A stretch of 64,000 nucleotides of DNA from positions 1 to 64,000 of the forward strand of contig NZ_FOXD01000017.1 in assembly GCF_900115625.1 (NCBI RefSeq), read 5' to 3'. This stretch comes from Salibacterium halotolerans. GTDB lineage: Bacteria > Bacillota > Bacilli > Bacillales > Marinococcaceae. The notes beneath the pieces were generated by a model. That model was not told the DNA's origin, searched no databases, and was given only the letters and a program-made list of their open reading frames with translations. Shown one piece after another: positions 55,339 to 63,588 of the stretch. Made by a program: the position numbers and the translations under genes. Every line of letters starts with the position of its first letter. Position 1 is the first letter of the stretch.

Positions 55339-55701
55339 CTAATTTTTCTTGTCAAAAAACACGCCGTCCACCGTCGTTCCGGTGTAGGGCCTTTCATAAC
55401 GGCGGCTGGACTGCTTTTTCTTGTTCAACTGCTGCATGCCAAGCCGCAGTTCCCCGCGGGACGCCTCCATCCAGCGCTGAATTTCTTCATTCATTTTGAA
55501 CATCTCCGCGCCGAGCTGCCGTTCTTTCTCGGAAAACGACGTCTGTTCCCTCATCTTCTCCAGCAGTTCCGCCCGCTGCGCCAGATACTGTTCCAGTTTC
55601 TCCACATACGTATCGCGTTCTTCAACTTGTTTTGGCATCGGTTCCGCCATATGATCGTACAGGGCTTTCGTGACGTCATACAGCTCTTTCACGACAGCCA
55701 T
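55339..55701 (-). CDS. fliT: flagellar protein FliT
   Basis: FliT is an export chaperone for FliD. The ATG at 55701 (MAVVKELYDVTKALYDHM) lies 1 nt after the fliS stop and 10 nt after GGAGGT; 120 residues, mostly helical, fits the family. Identity rests on position after fliS and size; sequence is weakly conserved in this family. Confidence 0.75.
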   Translation of the reverse strand: MAVVKELYDVTKALYDHMAEPMPKQVEERDTYVEKLEQYLAQRAELLEKMREQTSFSEKERQLGAEMFKMNEEIQRWMEASRGELRLGMQQLNKKKQSSRRYERPYTGTTVDGVFFDKKN

Positions 55702-55702
55702 A

Positions 55703-56254
55703 TCAAGCCTGACCTCCGCCGCCGAAGCGCTCCTGCCGGTCTTTTTTAATGACTTCTTTCCATGTATCACGGAAGTCAACGACAAGATCCCGCGCTTCCT
55801 GCAGCACGTCACGGTCATTCTGGACGTTAGCGTCAATCAGGCGGCGGTGAATGAAATCATAGAGGCTGTACATATTCTGCCCGACTTCCGAATCGGTCCG
55901 CAGCGTGACCATCAGCTCGCGGATAATATCCTGTGCCCGTTTGATGAAATTATTTTTATCTTCGGTGTTCTTATCCTGCATCGCCTGATCCGCTTTATCG
56001 ATAAATTTCACGCAGCCATTGTACAACAGCAGCGTCAGATCGCCGCTCGACGCGGTTTCGAGCGCGTTCTGCTGGTACGGATTGGCCGCCTGCTTCTGCT
56101 GCGCGCCCGGTTTCACACTGCCGATCGCTGCGCCCCCGGACGACGCCGATCCCGGCGTGAACGTCTTATTTGTATCTTTCCCAGTCGTTTTTTTATAGTC
56201 TTCCGCCTGTTTCATCGTCTGTTGGTAGGCCGTCTGTGCGTTTTGAAAGGACAT
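55703..56254 (-). CDS. fliS: flagellin chaperone FliS with N-terminal insertion
   Basis: FliS caps flagellin before export. The 183 residues contain the full family core: ANPYQQNALETASSGDLTLL, LYNGCVKFIDKADQAM, AQDIIRELMVTL, YDFIHRRLIDANVQND and DFRDTWKEVIKKDR. B. subtilis FliS is 133 residues and starts at the PYxxYQQ motif. Here a FliS-like start (MSFQNAQTAYQQ) comes first, then a linker of about 45 polar residues, then the core with a second PYQQ motif. The gene has its own sigma-D promoter at 56299-56325. Confidence 0.9.
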   Translation of the reverse strand: MSFQNAQTAYQQTMKQAEDYKKTTGKDTNKTFTPGSASSGGAAIGSVKPGAQQKQAANPYQQNALETASSGDLTLLLYNGCVKFIDKADQAMQDKNTEDKNNFIKRAQDIIRELMVTLRTDSEVGQNMYSLYDFIHRRLIDANVQNDRDVLQEARDLVVDFRDTWKEVIKKDRQERFGGGGQA

Positions 56255-56298
56255 GATGCCGTTCCCCCATTTTCTTAATAAAAAAATGTTCTAAAGCT

Positions 56299-56325
56299 TA
56301 TATCGGCGGGAAACCGGAATGCTTT
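56299..56325 (-). promoter_or_regulatory. fliS sigma-D promoter
   Basis: TAAA (56325-56322), 15-nt spacer, GCCGATAT (56306-56299): an exact match to the Bacillus sigma-D consensus. It lies between the accessory block and fliS, so fliS-fliT can be expressed without read-through from fliD. Confidence 0.9.
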
Positions 56326-56384
56326 AGGAGAAATTTTCGTGAAGACGAACCAACAGACGGAAGCATTTATAGAAAGGGAGACAT

Positions 56385-56555
56385 CTAATGTTGATCTCTG
56401 TTGGAAAAGTGGAAGGAGTCATGACAGCTGCCTCGGTTCTCATTATTTTTTTGTCGACGCTGATGCATTTTTTTGTTGTTTTCCCTTACTCTTTCTATGA
56501 ATTTCCGGGCATCCTTTCCTCTCACAACTGGAGGTTTTCTCATGTCTACGGGCAT
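56385..56555 (-). CDS. small basic protein, unknown
   Basis: A 56-residue protein starting MPVDMRKPPVVRGKDARKF, with GGGAG 9 nt before the ATG. It is strongly basic and helical (ERVRENNKKMHQRRQKNN). It lies between the IS30 element and fliS. The KPPVxxGKDAxxF pattern looks like that of small proteins seen near toxin genes, but I cannot assign it. Confidence 0.5.
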   Translation of the reverse strand: MPVDMRKPPVVRGKDARKFIERVRENNKKMHQRRQKNNENRGSCHDSFHFSNRDQH

Positions 56556-56803
56556 CCTGTCACGCTCCCTCTTGTTATCACACACAATCACTATCTTTGT
56601 ATAGATGCTGTCAGTATATGATGAGTTATTAAATATTATATGGCAAAACCCCTGTCGTCACAAGGCCAATCATCCTTCACTGCTCCTCCCACTGCTGCCG
56701 GGCAAGCATGGGGAGCAGGTTGTCAAAAATATGGGTGTTATCGTCATGGATGGTGGGAGTCATCGTATCGAATATCGTGAAACGTTGTTCGATGAAAAAA
56801 GTG

Positions 56804-56816
56804 TTCAAAATAAATG
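56804..56816. repeat. left 13-bp direct repeat flanking the IS30 element
   Basis: TTCAAAATAAATG here and at 58026-58038 flank the inverted repeats exactly. A target duplication of 13 bp would be longer than the 2-4 bp usual for IS30. Confidence 0.55.
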
Positions 56817-58025
<1,209 letters not shown>

Positions 58026-58038
58026 TTCAAAATAAATG
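58026..58038. repeat. right 13-bp direct repeat flanking the IS30 element
   Basis: TTCAAAATAAATG, identical to 56804-56816. Beyond it, 58039-58160 holds no gene that I can support. Confidence 0.55.
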
Positions 58039-58160
58039 AGCAAAAACTGTTCAAAATAACTTGACGGTTACAACGTAGAAGCGAATCATCGCGTGTACAG
58101 GAGTTACACATTAAAAATTTTTTATTTAATGCGTTCATCATAACGAACAAACACATAAAA

Positions 58161-58196
58161 AAAGCTCCTCGATGCATCGTGTCATCGAAAAAGCTT
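58161..58196 (-). terminator. terminator after the GNAT pseudogene
   Basis: AAGCT/AGCTT and CGATG/CATCG stems with a small internal loop, followed on minus by seven T residues. Confidence 0.75.
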
Positions 58197-58272
58197 GTTA
58201 TCATTTATTGAAGAAGGTGCTGTACTATCGCTAATTTTATATGTTTCCATGAAAACATATCTTATATATTGG

Positions 58273-58815
58273 TTAACTGTCTTTCAAATCTTTCACTTTC
58301 ATTGCCATGACCAGCAACTCATTATGCCGTTTCACACGTCTGAAGCCGTATTTTCCGAAAAACCCAACGGCCTGATCCAAGGCTTCCAGTACAATGAAAT
58401 TAAAACCTATGTAATCTGAAATAAACATACATCTGTCAAGAGCATCCAAGAGGGCAAGTTCTCCCACACCTTTTCCCTACCATTGTTCATGCACTGCTAA
58501 ATAATGGAGTCGCACAGCTGGAAAATGTTGATTGCCGAGTGCGGTGGCTACATCCTTCCATCCTTCTTTATTTCGTTTAGATGTAACCAAAGTAACATAG
58601 TCAGCAAACAATGTATAAAAACCGATTAGCTGTTCATTGTAATACATAACATGCGTTTTACAAGCATGGGTTCGTTCAAGCATCTCCGCCTTTTCTTTAA
58701 AAAAGGACTCAACCCTAGGTTGTCCGGAACATAGAAAAAGGTCAACATCTTCGCGGGGAGCCTGCAGAAGAGAGGTTGACCTTAAGTCTTCAGGATTTAT
58801 TCTGCCGAATTCCAT
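58273..58815 (-). pseudogene. GNAT acetyltransferase with a stop in the acetyl-CoA motif
   Basis: From ATG 58815 (MEFGRINPEDLRSTSLLQ, AAGGA at 8 nt) the frame is open to 58273 but for a TAG at 58479-58477. Around it the protein reads LHYLAVHEQW-stop-GKGVGELALLDA. In GNAT enzymes this is the pyrophosphate loop Q/RxxGxG, and CAG to TAG (Gln to stop) explains the break. The C-terminal part (FIVLEALDQAVGFFGKYGF) is normal. A 39-residue gene lies directly upstream, a layout like GNAT toxin-antitoxin pairs (TacT type), but that is inference. Confidence 0.8.
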
Positions 58816-58865
58816 GTGGAAGATCCTTGTTAATTTTTTTCGCCTGTTTGATTTTGTTCCGCAAA

Positions 58866-58985
58866 TCAACCATGTCCGGGATGGTTGGACGTCGATGAAT
58901 CGTGAGCCCAGCGCAAGAACTCTTCCCGCTCTTCTTCTGAATCAAATGCTATATTCATCGACGATATATCTTTCGTTTCCGGCAT
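58866..58985 (-). CDS. 39-residue acidic protein upstream of the GNAT gene
   Basis: Starts MPETKDISSMNIAFDSEEER and ends HDSSTSNHPGHG; GGGAGG stands 7 nt before the ATG. It ends 50 nt before the GNAT start. It is too short for a DNA-binding domain, so it may be a truncated antitoxin or a small partner. A 21-codon frame with a good Shine-Dalgarno (GGGAGG before the ATG at about 59010) overlaps it out of frame. No family recognised. Confidence 0.5.
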   Translation of the reverse strand: MPETKDISSMNIAFDSEEEREEFLRWAHDSSTSNHPGHG

Positions 58986-59050
58986 ACAGCAACCTCCCCA
59001 TCAGCATAAGCCACCTCCCTGAGTATAAACCTATGCTTAGTCTTACCACT

Positions 59051-59080
59051 ATTATACACCACTATTCTTTCCATTACCAA
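59051..59080 (-). promoter_or_regulatory. promoter of the GNAT cassette
   Basis: TTGGTA (59080-59075), 18-nt spacer, TATAAT (59056-59051) on minus. The cassette therefore has its own sigma-A promoter within the flagellar cluster. Confidence 0.6.
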
Positions 59081-59149
59081 CAAGAATGGATGACCAGGGC
59101 TTTAAATCTATAACAGGAATCAGTCGTCTTCCAGCCGGAACAAGTGCTG

Positions 59150-60706
59150 TTACATCATTCCGCCCAACTGCTGCTGAAGCTGACGGGCCTGTTGATTGGC
59201 TTCGGCAATCGCCTGCTCCATTCGGGTGAACTGATCATAGTAACGGTTTTCCGTACGTGTCAGTCGGCGCTCAAAATCACTGATTTCATCATCCATCTGA
59301 TTCATTTCCCTGCCGATAGTGAACTGGCTCGGGTCCAGCGTGTTCGGCCCGCCGGCACGTTCAGAAATATTATCAACGGTTTGGTCCACTTCTTCCCGGA
59401 GGCGGCGTGCCAGTCCCTTGTCTGCCTGGGTTTCACCGTCGGAAGCAAATAATTGATACACCGATTCCGCATCCTCGGAAATCGCCTGCTCCAACTGGTC
59501 TTCATCCACTTCCAGCTTTCCACCATCTTGATAATTACTCGTTGTGGTGATACCCAATTGCGTCAGCTGGTTAAAAGAACCACCGGTATCAACTGTATCG
59601 TACAAACTCCGCCGCATCGAGGTAGTTGCATTAGTCAAAATGTCATCATTGCGGAGGTAACCGCTTTGGGATTTCTCTTCCCATTGCGAGATTTCTTCAT
59701 CGGTCATTTGACTCCGCTGGTTATCGGTGAGCGGGGGATACTCCCGGTCACGCTCCTCCGAGAGTTTTTCATTTGTTTTTTCGATCAAACTGTTGTACTC
59801 ATCGACGAAATTCATGATTGTTTCCTTGATGCCTTGTGTATCCGGACTCACCTGTAGTACAGCAGACCCGCCATTCTCTGCACTAGTTCCGTTCAATGTA
59901 ATATCAATTCCGTTTTCAGTGAAAGTATTAGACGTACGTTCGGTATCTATTCCGTTTATTGTGAATTTTGCATTTTGTCCTGCTGTTTCATTTGCGGAGT
60001 CCAGGTTCAACACATTGGAAAAGAAGTTACCTTGCGTATCCGTAAATTCCATTTCCTTGCCGCCTTCATTAAATACCCCAGTTTCAGTCCGCGTCATCGA
60101 AAGATTACCGGTCTGTTCATCATAGAAAGCACTCACACCAGCACCGGACCGGTTCACTTCCGTCAAAACATCATTCAGGCTGTCTGATCCACTGAATTCG
60201 AATTTCGCCGTTTCGTTCGCTTCGCCACCTTCACTATATGTCTGAATCGAAAAAGAGATCGTATCCCCTTCAGCATATTGGTCGAGCTGATCGGCAAGCG
60301 ATGCTTCAGGATCCAACGAGCTGCCATCTTTATTTAAAATAGCACCTGTACTTTGATTGGAAGCTGCCTCCGCAAGCTGAGTAACATTGGATACCGTAAA
60401 GCTTCCACTCTGCGCATCCGCCGCTGCAGATGCTGTAACCAGACTTTCATTATTGCTGGAAGTCTGCTTCGCGGACAAGCTTGACCTCATAAACATATTA
60501 TCAAAAATCGAGGTGCTAAAGGATCGATACTCACGGTTCATTTCCCGGTAATCTTCCATCTTATATTCCAGCTGCATCTGTTCCTGCCGCATTTTTATCA
60601 AAGGCTGACGCTCGACCCGCATCAAATCTTTTACAGTCTGATCAATGTTAATACCGGACGCAAAACCTGTAATTCGATTCGTATTGCTGCTCATACCACT
60701 ATCCAT
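59150..60706 (-). CDS. fliD: flagellar hook-associated protein 2 (filament cap)
   Basis: FliD caps the growing filament and folds flagellin in place. The 518 residues have the FliD_N domain (NRITGFASGINIDQTVKDLM) and FliD_C domain (FVDEYNSLIEKTNEKLSEER, DEISDFERRLTRTENRYYDQ, FTRMEQAIAEANQQARQLQQ). GAGGAGG precedes the ATG by 8 nt. In B. subtilis fliD, fliS and fliT are contiguous; here about 2.9 kb of accessory DNA follows fliD. Confidence 0.96.
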   Translation of the reverse strand: MDSGMSSNTNRITGFASGINIDQTVKDLMRVERQPLIKMRQEQMQLEYKMEDYREMNREYRSFSTSIFDNMFMRSSLSAKQTSSNNESLVTASAAADAQSGSFTVSNVTQLAEAASNQSTGAILNKDGSSLDPEASLADQLDQYAEGDTISFSIQTYSEGGEANETAKFEFSGSDSLNDVLTEVNRSGAGVSAFYDEQTGNLSMTRTETGVFNEGGKEMEFTDTQGNFFSNVLNLDSANETAGQNAKFTINGIDTERTSNTFTENGIDITLNGTSAENGGSAVLQVSPDTQGIKETIMNFVDEYNSLIEKTNEKLSEERDREYPPLTDNQRSQMTDEEISQWEEKSQSGYLRNDDILTNATTSMRRSLYDTVDTGGSFNQLTQLGITTTSNYQDGGKLEVDEDQLEQAISEDAESVYQLFASDGETQADKGLARRLREEVDQTVDNISERAGGPNTLDPSQFTIGREMNQMDDEISDFERRLTRTENRYYDQFTRMEQAIAEANQQARQLQQQLGGMM

Positions 60707-60765
60707 GATTGGTTCCTCCTCTTGTGATAGAGAACATTATAATCCGAGTTTCATTTCTGTATGTA

Positions 60766-60773
60766 ATATCGGA
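60766..60773 (-). promoter_or_regulatory. sigma-D-like -10 element before fliD
   Basis: TCCGATAT, one base off GCCGATAT, with TTTA 15 nt upstream rather than TAAA. It lies 60 nt before fliD. Confidence 0.55.
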
Positions 60774-60872
60774 TAATACAGCATATACTAAAGCGAAAAA
60801 GAGAAAATAGGTAAAAGGTCGGAACGAAGAAGGAGGAACAGCCTCTCACACTGTCCCTCTTCTTCTTGCCGG

Positions 60873-61235
60873 TCAGGCTTTCTCGTCCACGAGCAGTCCA
60901 GCCTGCTCAAGGATTGCCGCCTTCATATCCAGAAACTTTTCCGGAGGTACTTCCCGGATGACTTCGTCGGTGTCCCGATTCAGCACTTGAACATACACCT
61001 GTTCCAATTTGTCATGAACATTGAATTTCAAGTCGGTAAACGTAGCCTCAAGCAGCCCATTCATCTCATCAGCTTGCTCCCGCAGCGTTTTCATATCGGG
61101 CATCATCGAAGACTCATCCTGCGTTTTCTCCGAAACCGTGCCTGAAGCGGAGTCATTCATGGACACCTGTCCCCCAAAGACCTGACCGGTCCGCATCACA
61201 TCGGATACGACAGTACCCGAAAGTGGAGCACCCAT
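60873..61235 (-). CDS. flaG: FlaG-family flagellar protein (YvyC)
   Basis: A 120-residue FlaG protein; in several bacteria FlaG affects filament length. The C-terminal FlaG domain (residues 55-115) reads LKFNVHDKLEQVYVQVLNRD and EVIREVPPEKFLDMKA, the family signature. It lies just upstream of fliD as in B. subtilis yvyC-fliD. Confidence 0.93.
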   Translation of the reverse strand: MGAPLSGTVVSDVMRTGQVFGGQVSMNDSASGTVSEKTQDESSMMPDMKTLREQADEMNGLLEATFTDLKFNVHDKLEQVYVQVLNRDTDEVIREVPPEKFLDMKAAILEQAGLLVDEKA

Positions 61236-61270
61236 AACCCTTCCTCCTCCCTTTTACAGGCTCAACGATT

Positions 61271-61278
61271 ATATCGGA
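61271..61278 (-). promoter_or_regulatory. sigma-D-like -10 element before flaG
   Basis: TCCGATAT followed by AATC, identical to the sites before yjfB-like 61354 and similar to the fliD site. The -35 is weak (TGTA). Confidence 0.5.
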
Positions 61279-61353
61279 AAAAGTCTGCCATCCTACACTT
61301 CTTCCATCAAAAAAAGCCCCCCCTTTTGCAAGAGAAGGCTCTCAACCTTTCCA

Positions 61354-61554
61354 TTAGACGGAAAGATCGACAGATGCACCTTTGTGCGGCTGGGCCGCCT
61401 GTTGAATAGCCTGGGCACCAGACTTGTCCAGCATCTCGTTCATGAGATTGCTCTGCTGCTCGCTCGTATCCATCGCTTTTTTCATAACAGCCATACTAGC
61501 TTGCTGTTTTACCTGTGCCTGGCTGTGCGCAATTGACGCTCCTGCGATATCCAT
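61354..61554 (-). CDS. YjfB-family putative motility protein
   Basis: A 66-residue protein (MDIAGASIAHSQAQVKQQAS ... GASVDLSV) that fits the YjfB family of small proteins under sigma-D control. The function is unknown. A sigma-D-like -10 at 61589-61596 stands 35 nt upstream, and a weak terminator (AGCCT/GGGCT with T7) follows at 61313-61342. Confidence 0.8.
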   Translation of the reverse strand: MDIAGASIAHSQAQVKQQASMAVMKKAMDTSEQQSNLMNEMLDKSGAQAIQQAAQPHKGASVDLSV

Positions 61555-61588
61555 GGAAACACCTCCAATATATGAAGAATCACTGATT

Positions 61589-61596
61589 ATATCGGA
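61589..61596 (-). promoter_or_regulatory. sigma-D-like -10 element before the yjfB-like gene
   Basis: TCCGATAT followed by AATC, with TTTA 15 nt upstream. It matches the fliD and flaG sites. Confidence 0.5.
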
Positions 61597-61673
61597 AGAA
61601 TCTTGAAATGTTAAAGAGAGTTCACTGATTCTACTATAGGTGCCTATCTCCCAGCACTAGAGGAAAGGCACTT

Positions 61674-62081
61674 TTATTGCAAAATAGATAAACCCATGAT
61701 TTCAAAATGATGATCGAAAGCAAAAACATGTGTTATCTTTTTATCTATCATAATAGCTACACTTTGGGCATCACAATAGGACAAGCGGTGATCGCTGTAT
61801 TTCTCCAAAAGCCTCATCGTTTCCTTCCTTAAGGTATCTGTCATATCAACAATGTCAAAGTCGGGGTACTCGATCACCGTACTTAAAAAATGCCCGGCTG
61901 CCTGGTATCCGCTTTTGTATCGAAGAAGTGTATACGTTTCATTCAATACCGTTTCCGACAGCAGGTATCGATATCCTTCTAAACGTTCAGCGATTTGAAC
62001 AGCTTGCTCATGGTATTGATCTTTTGGCTGATATAACGCTATGAAAGCACTCGTGTCCACAAAGCAAACCTTATTTTTCAT
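61674..62081 (-). CDS. PIN-domain ribonuclease toxin
   Basis: A VapC-like toxin of 135 residues. Acidic active-site residues are visible: Asp9 (FVDTSAFIALY), Glu43/Glu48 (LSETVLNETYTLL), Asp104 (LSYCDAQSVAIM) and Asp123 (FAFDHHFEIMG). It overlaps the antitoxin by 11 nt, so the two are translationally coupled. Targets of such toxins are tRNA or rRNA; the target here is unknown. Confidence 0.9.
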   Translation of the reverse strand: MKNKVCFVDTSAFIALYQPKDQYHEQAVQIAERLEGYRYLLSETVLNETYTLLRYKSGYQAAGHFLSTVIEYPDFDIVDMTDTLRKETMRLLEKYSDHRLSYCDAQSVAIMIDKKITHVFAFDHHFEIMGLSILQ

Positions 62082-62322
62082 TTTCTACAATCTCCATTAT
62101 ATACCTATCATGCTCTTCTGAAAGATTGTTTTCCCCTGGGAAACCCTCTTTTTCCGCTTTTTTTGCCATATCAACGAGTATATTCGAAGATTTCTTATTT
62201 TTGTGATCGTACTGTCGAATCGCTTCCCGGACCACTTCCGCTTCAGATTGGCCTGTATCTTCCGCCATCTGTTCAAGCATCTTTTCCTCCACATCCGACA
62301 AATGAAACTGTTTTCTTTTCAT
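62071..62322 (-). CDS. ribbon-helix-helix antitoxin
   Basis: An 83-residue antitoxin of the RHH type: MKRKQFHLSDVEEKMLEQMA with DTGQSEAEVVREAIRQYDHK forms the DNA-binding fold, and the acidic C terminus (NLSEEHDRYIMEIVENEK) should bind the toxin. The ATG at 62322 follows AGGAGG by about 11 nt. The palindrome over its -10 is a likely autoregulatory operator. Confidence 0.88.
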   Translation of the reverse strand: MKRKQFHLSDVEEKMLEQMAEDTGQSEAEVVREAIRQYDHKNKKSSNILVDMAKKAEKEGFPGENNLSEEHDRYIMEIVENEK

Positions 62323-62337
62323 TTTACCAACCACCTC

Positions 62338-62367
62338 CTACACACTTATTATATCATAAGTGTGTAG
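62338..62367 (-). promoter_or_regulatory. antitoxin operator and promoter
   Basis: A perfect palindrome: arms CTACACACTTAT and ATAAGTGTGTAG (12 bp each) around 6 bases. The -10 TATAAT (62353-62348) lies at its centre. A bound RHH antitoxin would cover the -10. Confidence 0.85.
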
Positions 62368-62439
62368 GATTAACAGCTGCCTGATTCCCGGAACGGTGAA
62401 AGCGTTAAGAGCTCTCCCTCTTTACCCCTGTACAGCGGT

Positions 62440-62453
62440 GGGGGTCAGGCACC
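62440..62453. repeat. REP-like half site
   Basis: GGGGGTCAGGCACC, identical over 14 bases to the right arm of the hairpin at 62894-62945. It abuts the stop codon of the gene at 62456. Confidence 0.7.
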
Positions 62454-62455
62454 TG

Positions 62456-62827
62456 TCAAGAATGAAGAAATCTTTGAAACCGGCTTTCCATAAGCTGATG
62501 CCATTTTTTCCATTGAGGGAGCAGGGTGAATTGCATGATTTCTTTCACGTGTTCGTATTCGTTCTTTTCCAGCGCCGACACCACGGCATCAAGAGAATTC
62601 TTCATCAGAGCCGTCTGGCTTTCCAAGTCTTCTGTTTCTTCCCATTCTTCAAAAAACGGCTGCAACGCACGTTCTATGCTTGAATAGGCCTGTACCAGAT
62701 CGTCAAATAAAGGCATTGCGGCCTCAAACCGTCCGTCATGCAACAATTCCTGGATATGCTGCAGACTCTCGCCCATCGTCTCAGTCAGCGGCAGAATCTG
62801 CTTGATCACCGGCAGTTGGTCTTCCAT
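62456..62827 (-). CDS. small helical acidic protein, unknown
   Basis: A 123-residue protein (MEDQLPVIKQILPLTETMGE ... RFQRFLHS), all helical and acidic, with no signal or membrane segment. No family recognised. It stands between two REP-like sequences, and near flagellar and toxin-antitoxin genes. Confidence 0.6.
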   Translation of the reverse strand: MEDQLPVIKQILPLTETMGESLQHIQELLHDGRFEAAMPLFDDLVQAYSSIERALQPFFEEWEETEDLESQTALMKNSLDAVVSALEKNEYEHVKEIMQFTLLPQWKKWHQLMESRFQRFLHS

Positions 62828-62893
62828 GATATATCACTCTCTATTTTTATAGTGTTACTCCTTGTATCGGTAAATACATCCTTATATTTAATA

Positions 62894-62945
62894 GGTGCCT
62901 GACCCCCGCTGCGTTACAGTGGTAACGCAGCGGGGGTCAGGCACC
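62894..62945. repeat. REP-like perfect palindrome next to RAYT gene
   Basis: Two 24-bp arms, GGTGCCTGACCCCCGCTGCG plus TTAC and their exact complement, around AGTG. Palindromes ending in GGTGCCTGACCCC are typical partners of RAYT transposases, one of which starts 74 nt downstream. Confidence 0.85.
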
Positions 62946-63018
62946 AAAAAAAGAAGGATATTGTTCAGGGGTCTCGAATATACAAGTTGAGAATATTTTA
63001 GAGAGGTGTTGGTGGCAT

Positions 63019-63588
63019 TTGTCGAGAAAACCTCGTATTTGGTTCCCGGGAGCGGCCTTTCATATTACGAGTCGCGGGAACCGGCGCGCATCGATTTTTT
63101 ACGGTGATGAGGATCGTTTGATGTATTTTGCATACCTCGAAGAAACCCGCATGCACTTCCCCTTCTATTTACACGCCTATTGTCTCATGACCAATCATAT
63201 TCACCTTCTGCTTGAGACGAAAGACCATCCCACAGCTGCTATTATGAAACATATGCACGCCAAGTACGCGACCTATTTTAACCGGCGCTATGAACTATCC
63301 GGCCATCTGTTTCAAGGACGGTACGGCGGGAGTCTGATCAAGGATGATGCTCATTTTCTTCAGGTCAGCCGCTACATTCACTTGAATCCTGTGAAGGCCG
63401 GCCTTGCACGCCGTCCCCACCACTATCCATGGAGCAGCTGCCGCGCTTTGGTTACGTCCATCCCTGATCCCCACATCTCTCTGACACGGACCCTTTCTTC
63501 GTTCCCCTCTCCTCAACCTTTTCATTATCAGCAATACATCGAAGAAAATATTCAAGGAGGTTCCTTCCATGACAGTATCAACGAATAG
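63019..63588 (+). CDS. REP-associated tyrosine transposase (RAYT)
   Basis: A Y1_Tnp (HUH) protein of 189 residues: start TTG at 63019 with GAGAGGTG about 10 nt upstream. The HUH motif is in CLMTNHIHLLLET; the catalytic Tyr is likely in YATYFNRRYELSGHLFQGRY; the N-terminal signature FHITSRGNRRASIFYGDEDR is typical. RAYTs nick single-stranded REP palindromes and are usually single-copy and domesticated. It overlaps the following yifB gene by 20 nt. Confidence 0.92.
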   Translation: MSRKPRIWFPGAAFHITSRGNRRASIFYGDEDRLMYFAYLEETRMHFPFYLHAYCLMTNHIHLLLETKDHPTAAIMKHMHAKYATYFNRRYELSGHLFQGRYGGSLIKDDAHFLQVSRYIHLNPVKAGLARRPHHYPWSSCRALVTSIPDPHISLTRTLSSFPSPQPFHYQQYIEENIQGGSFHDSINE

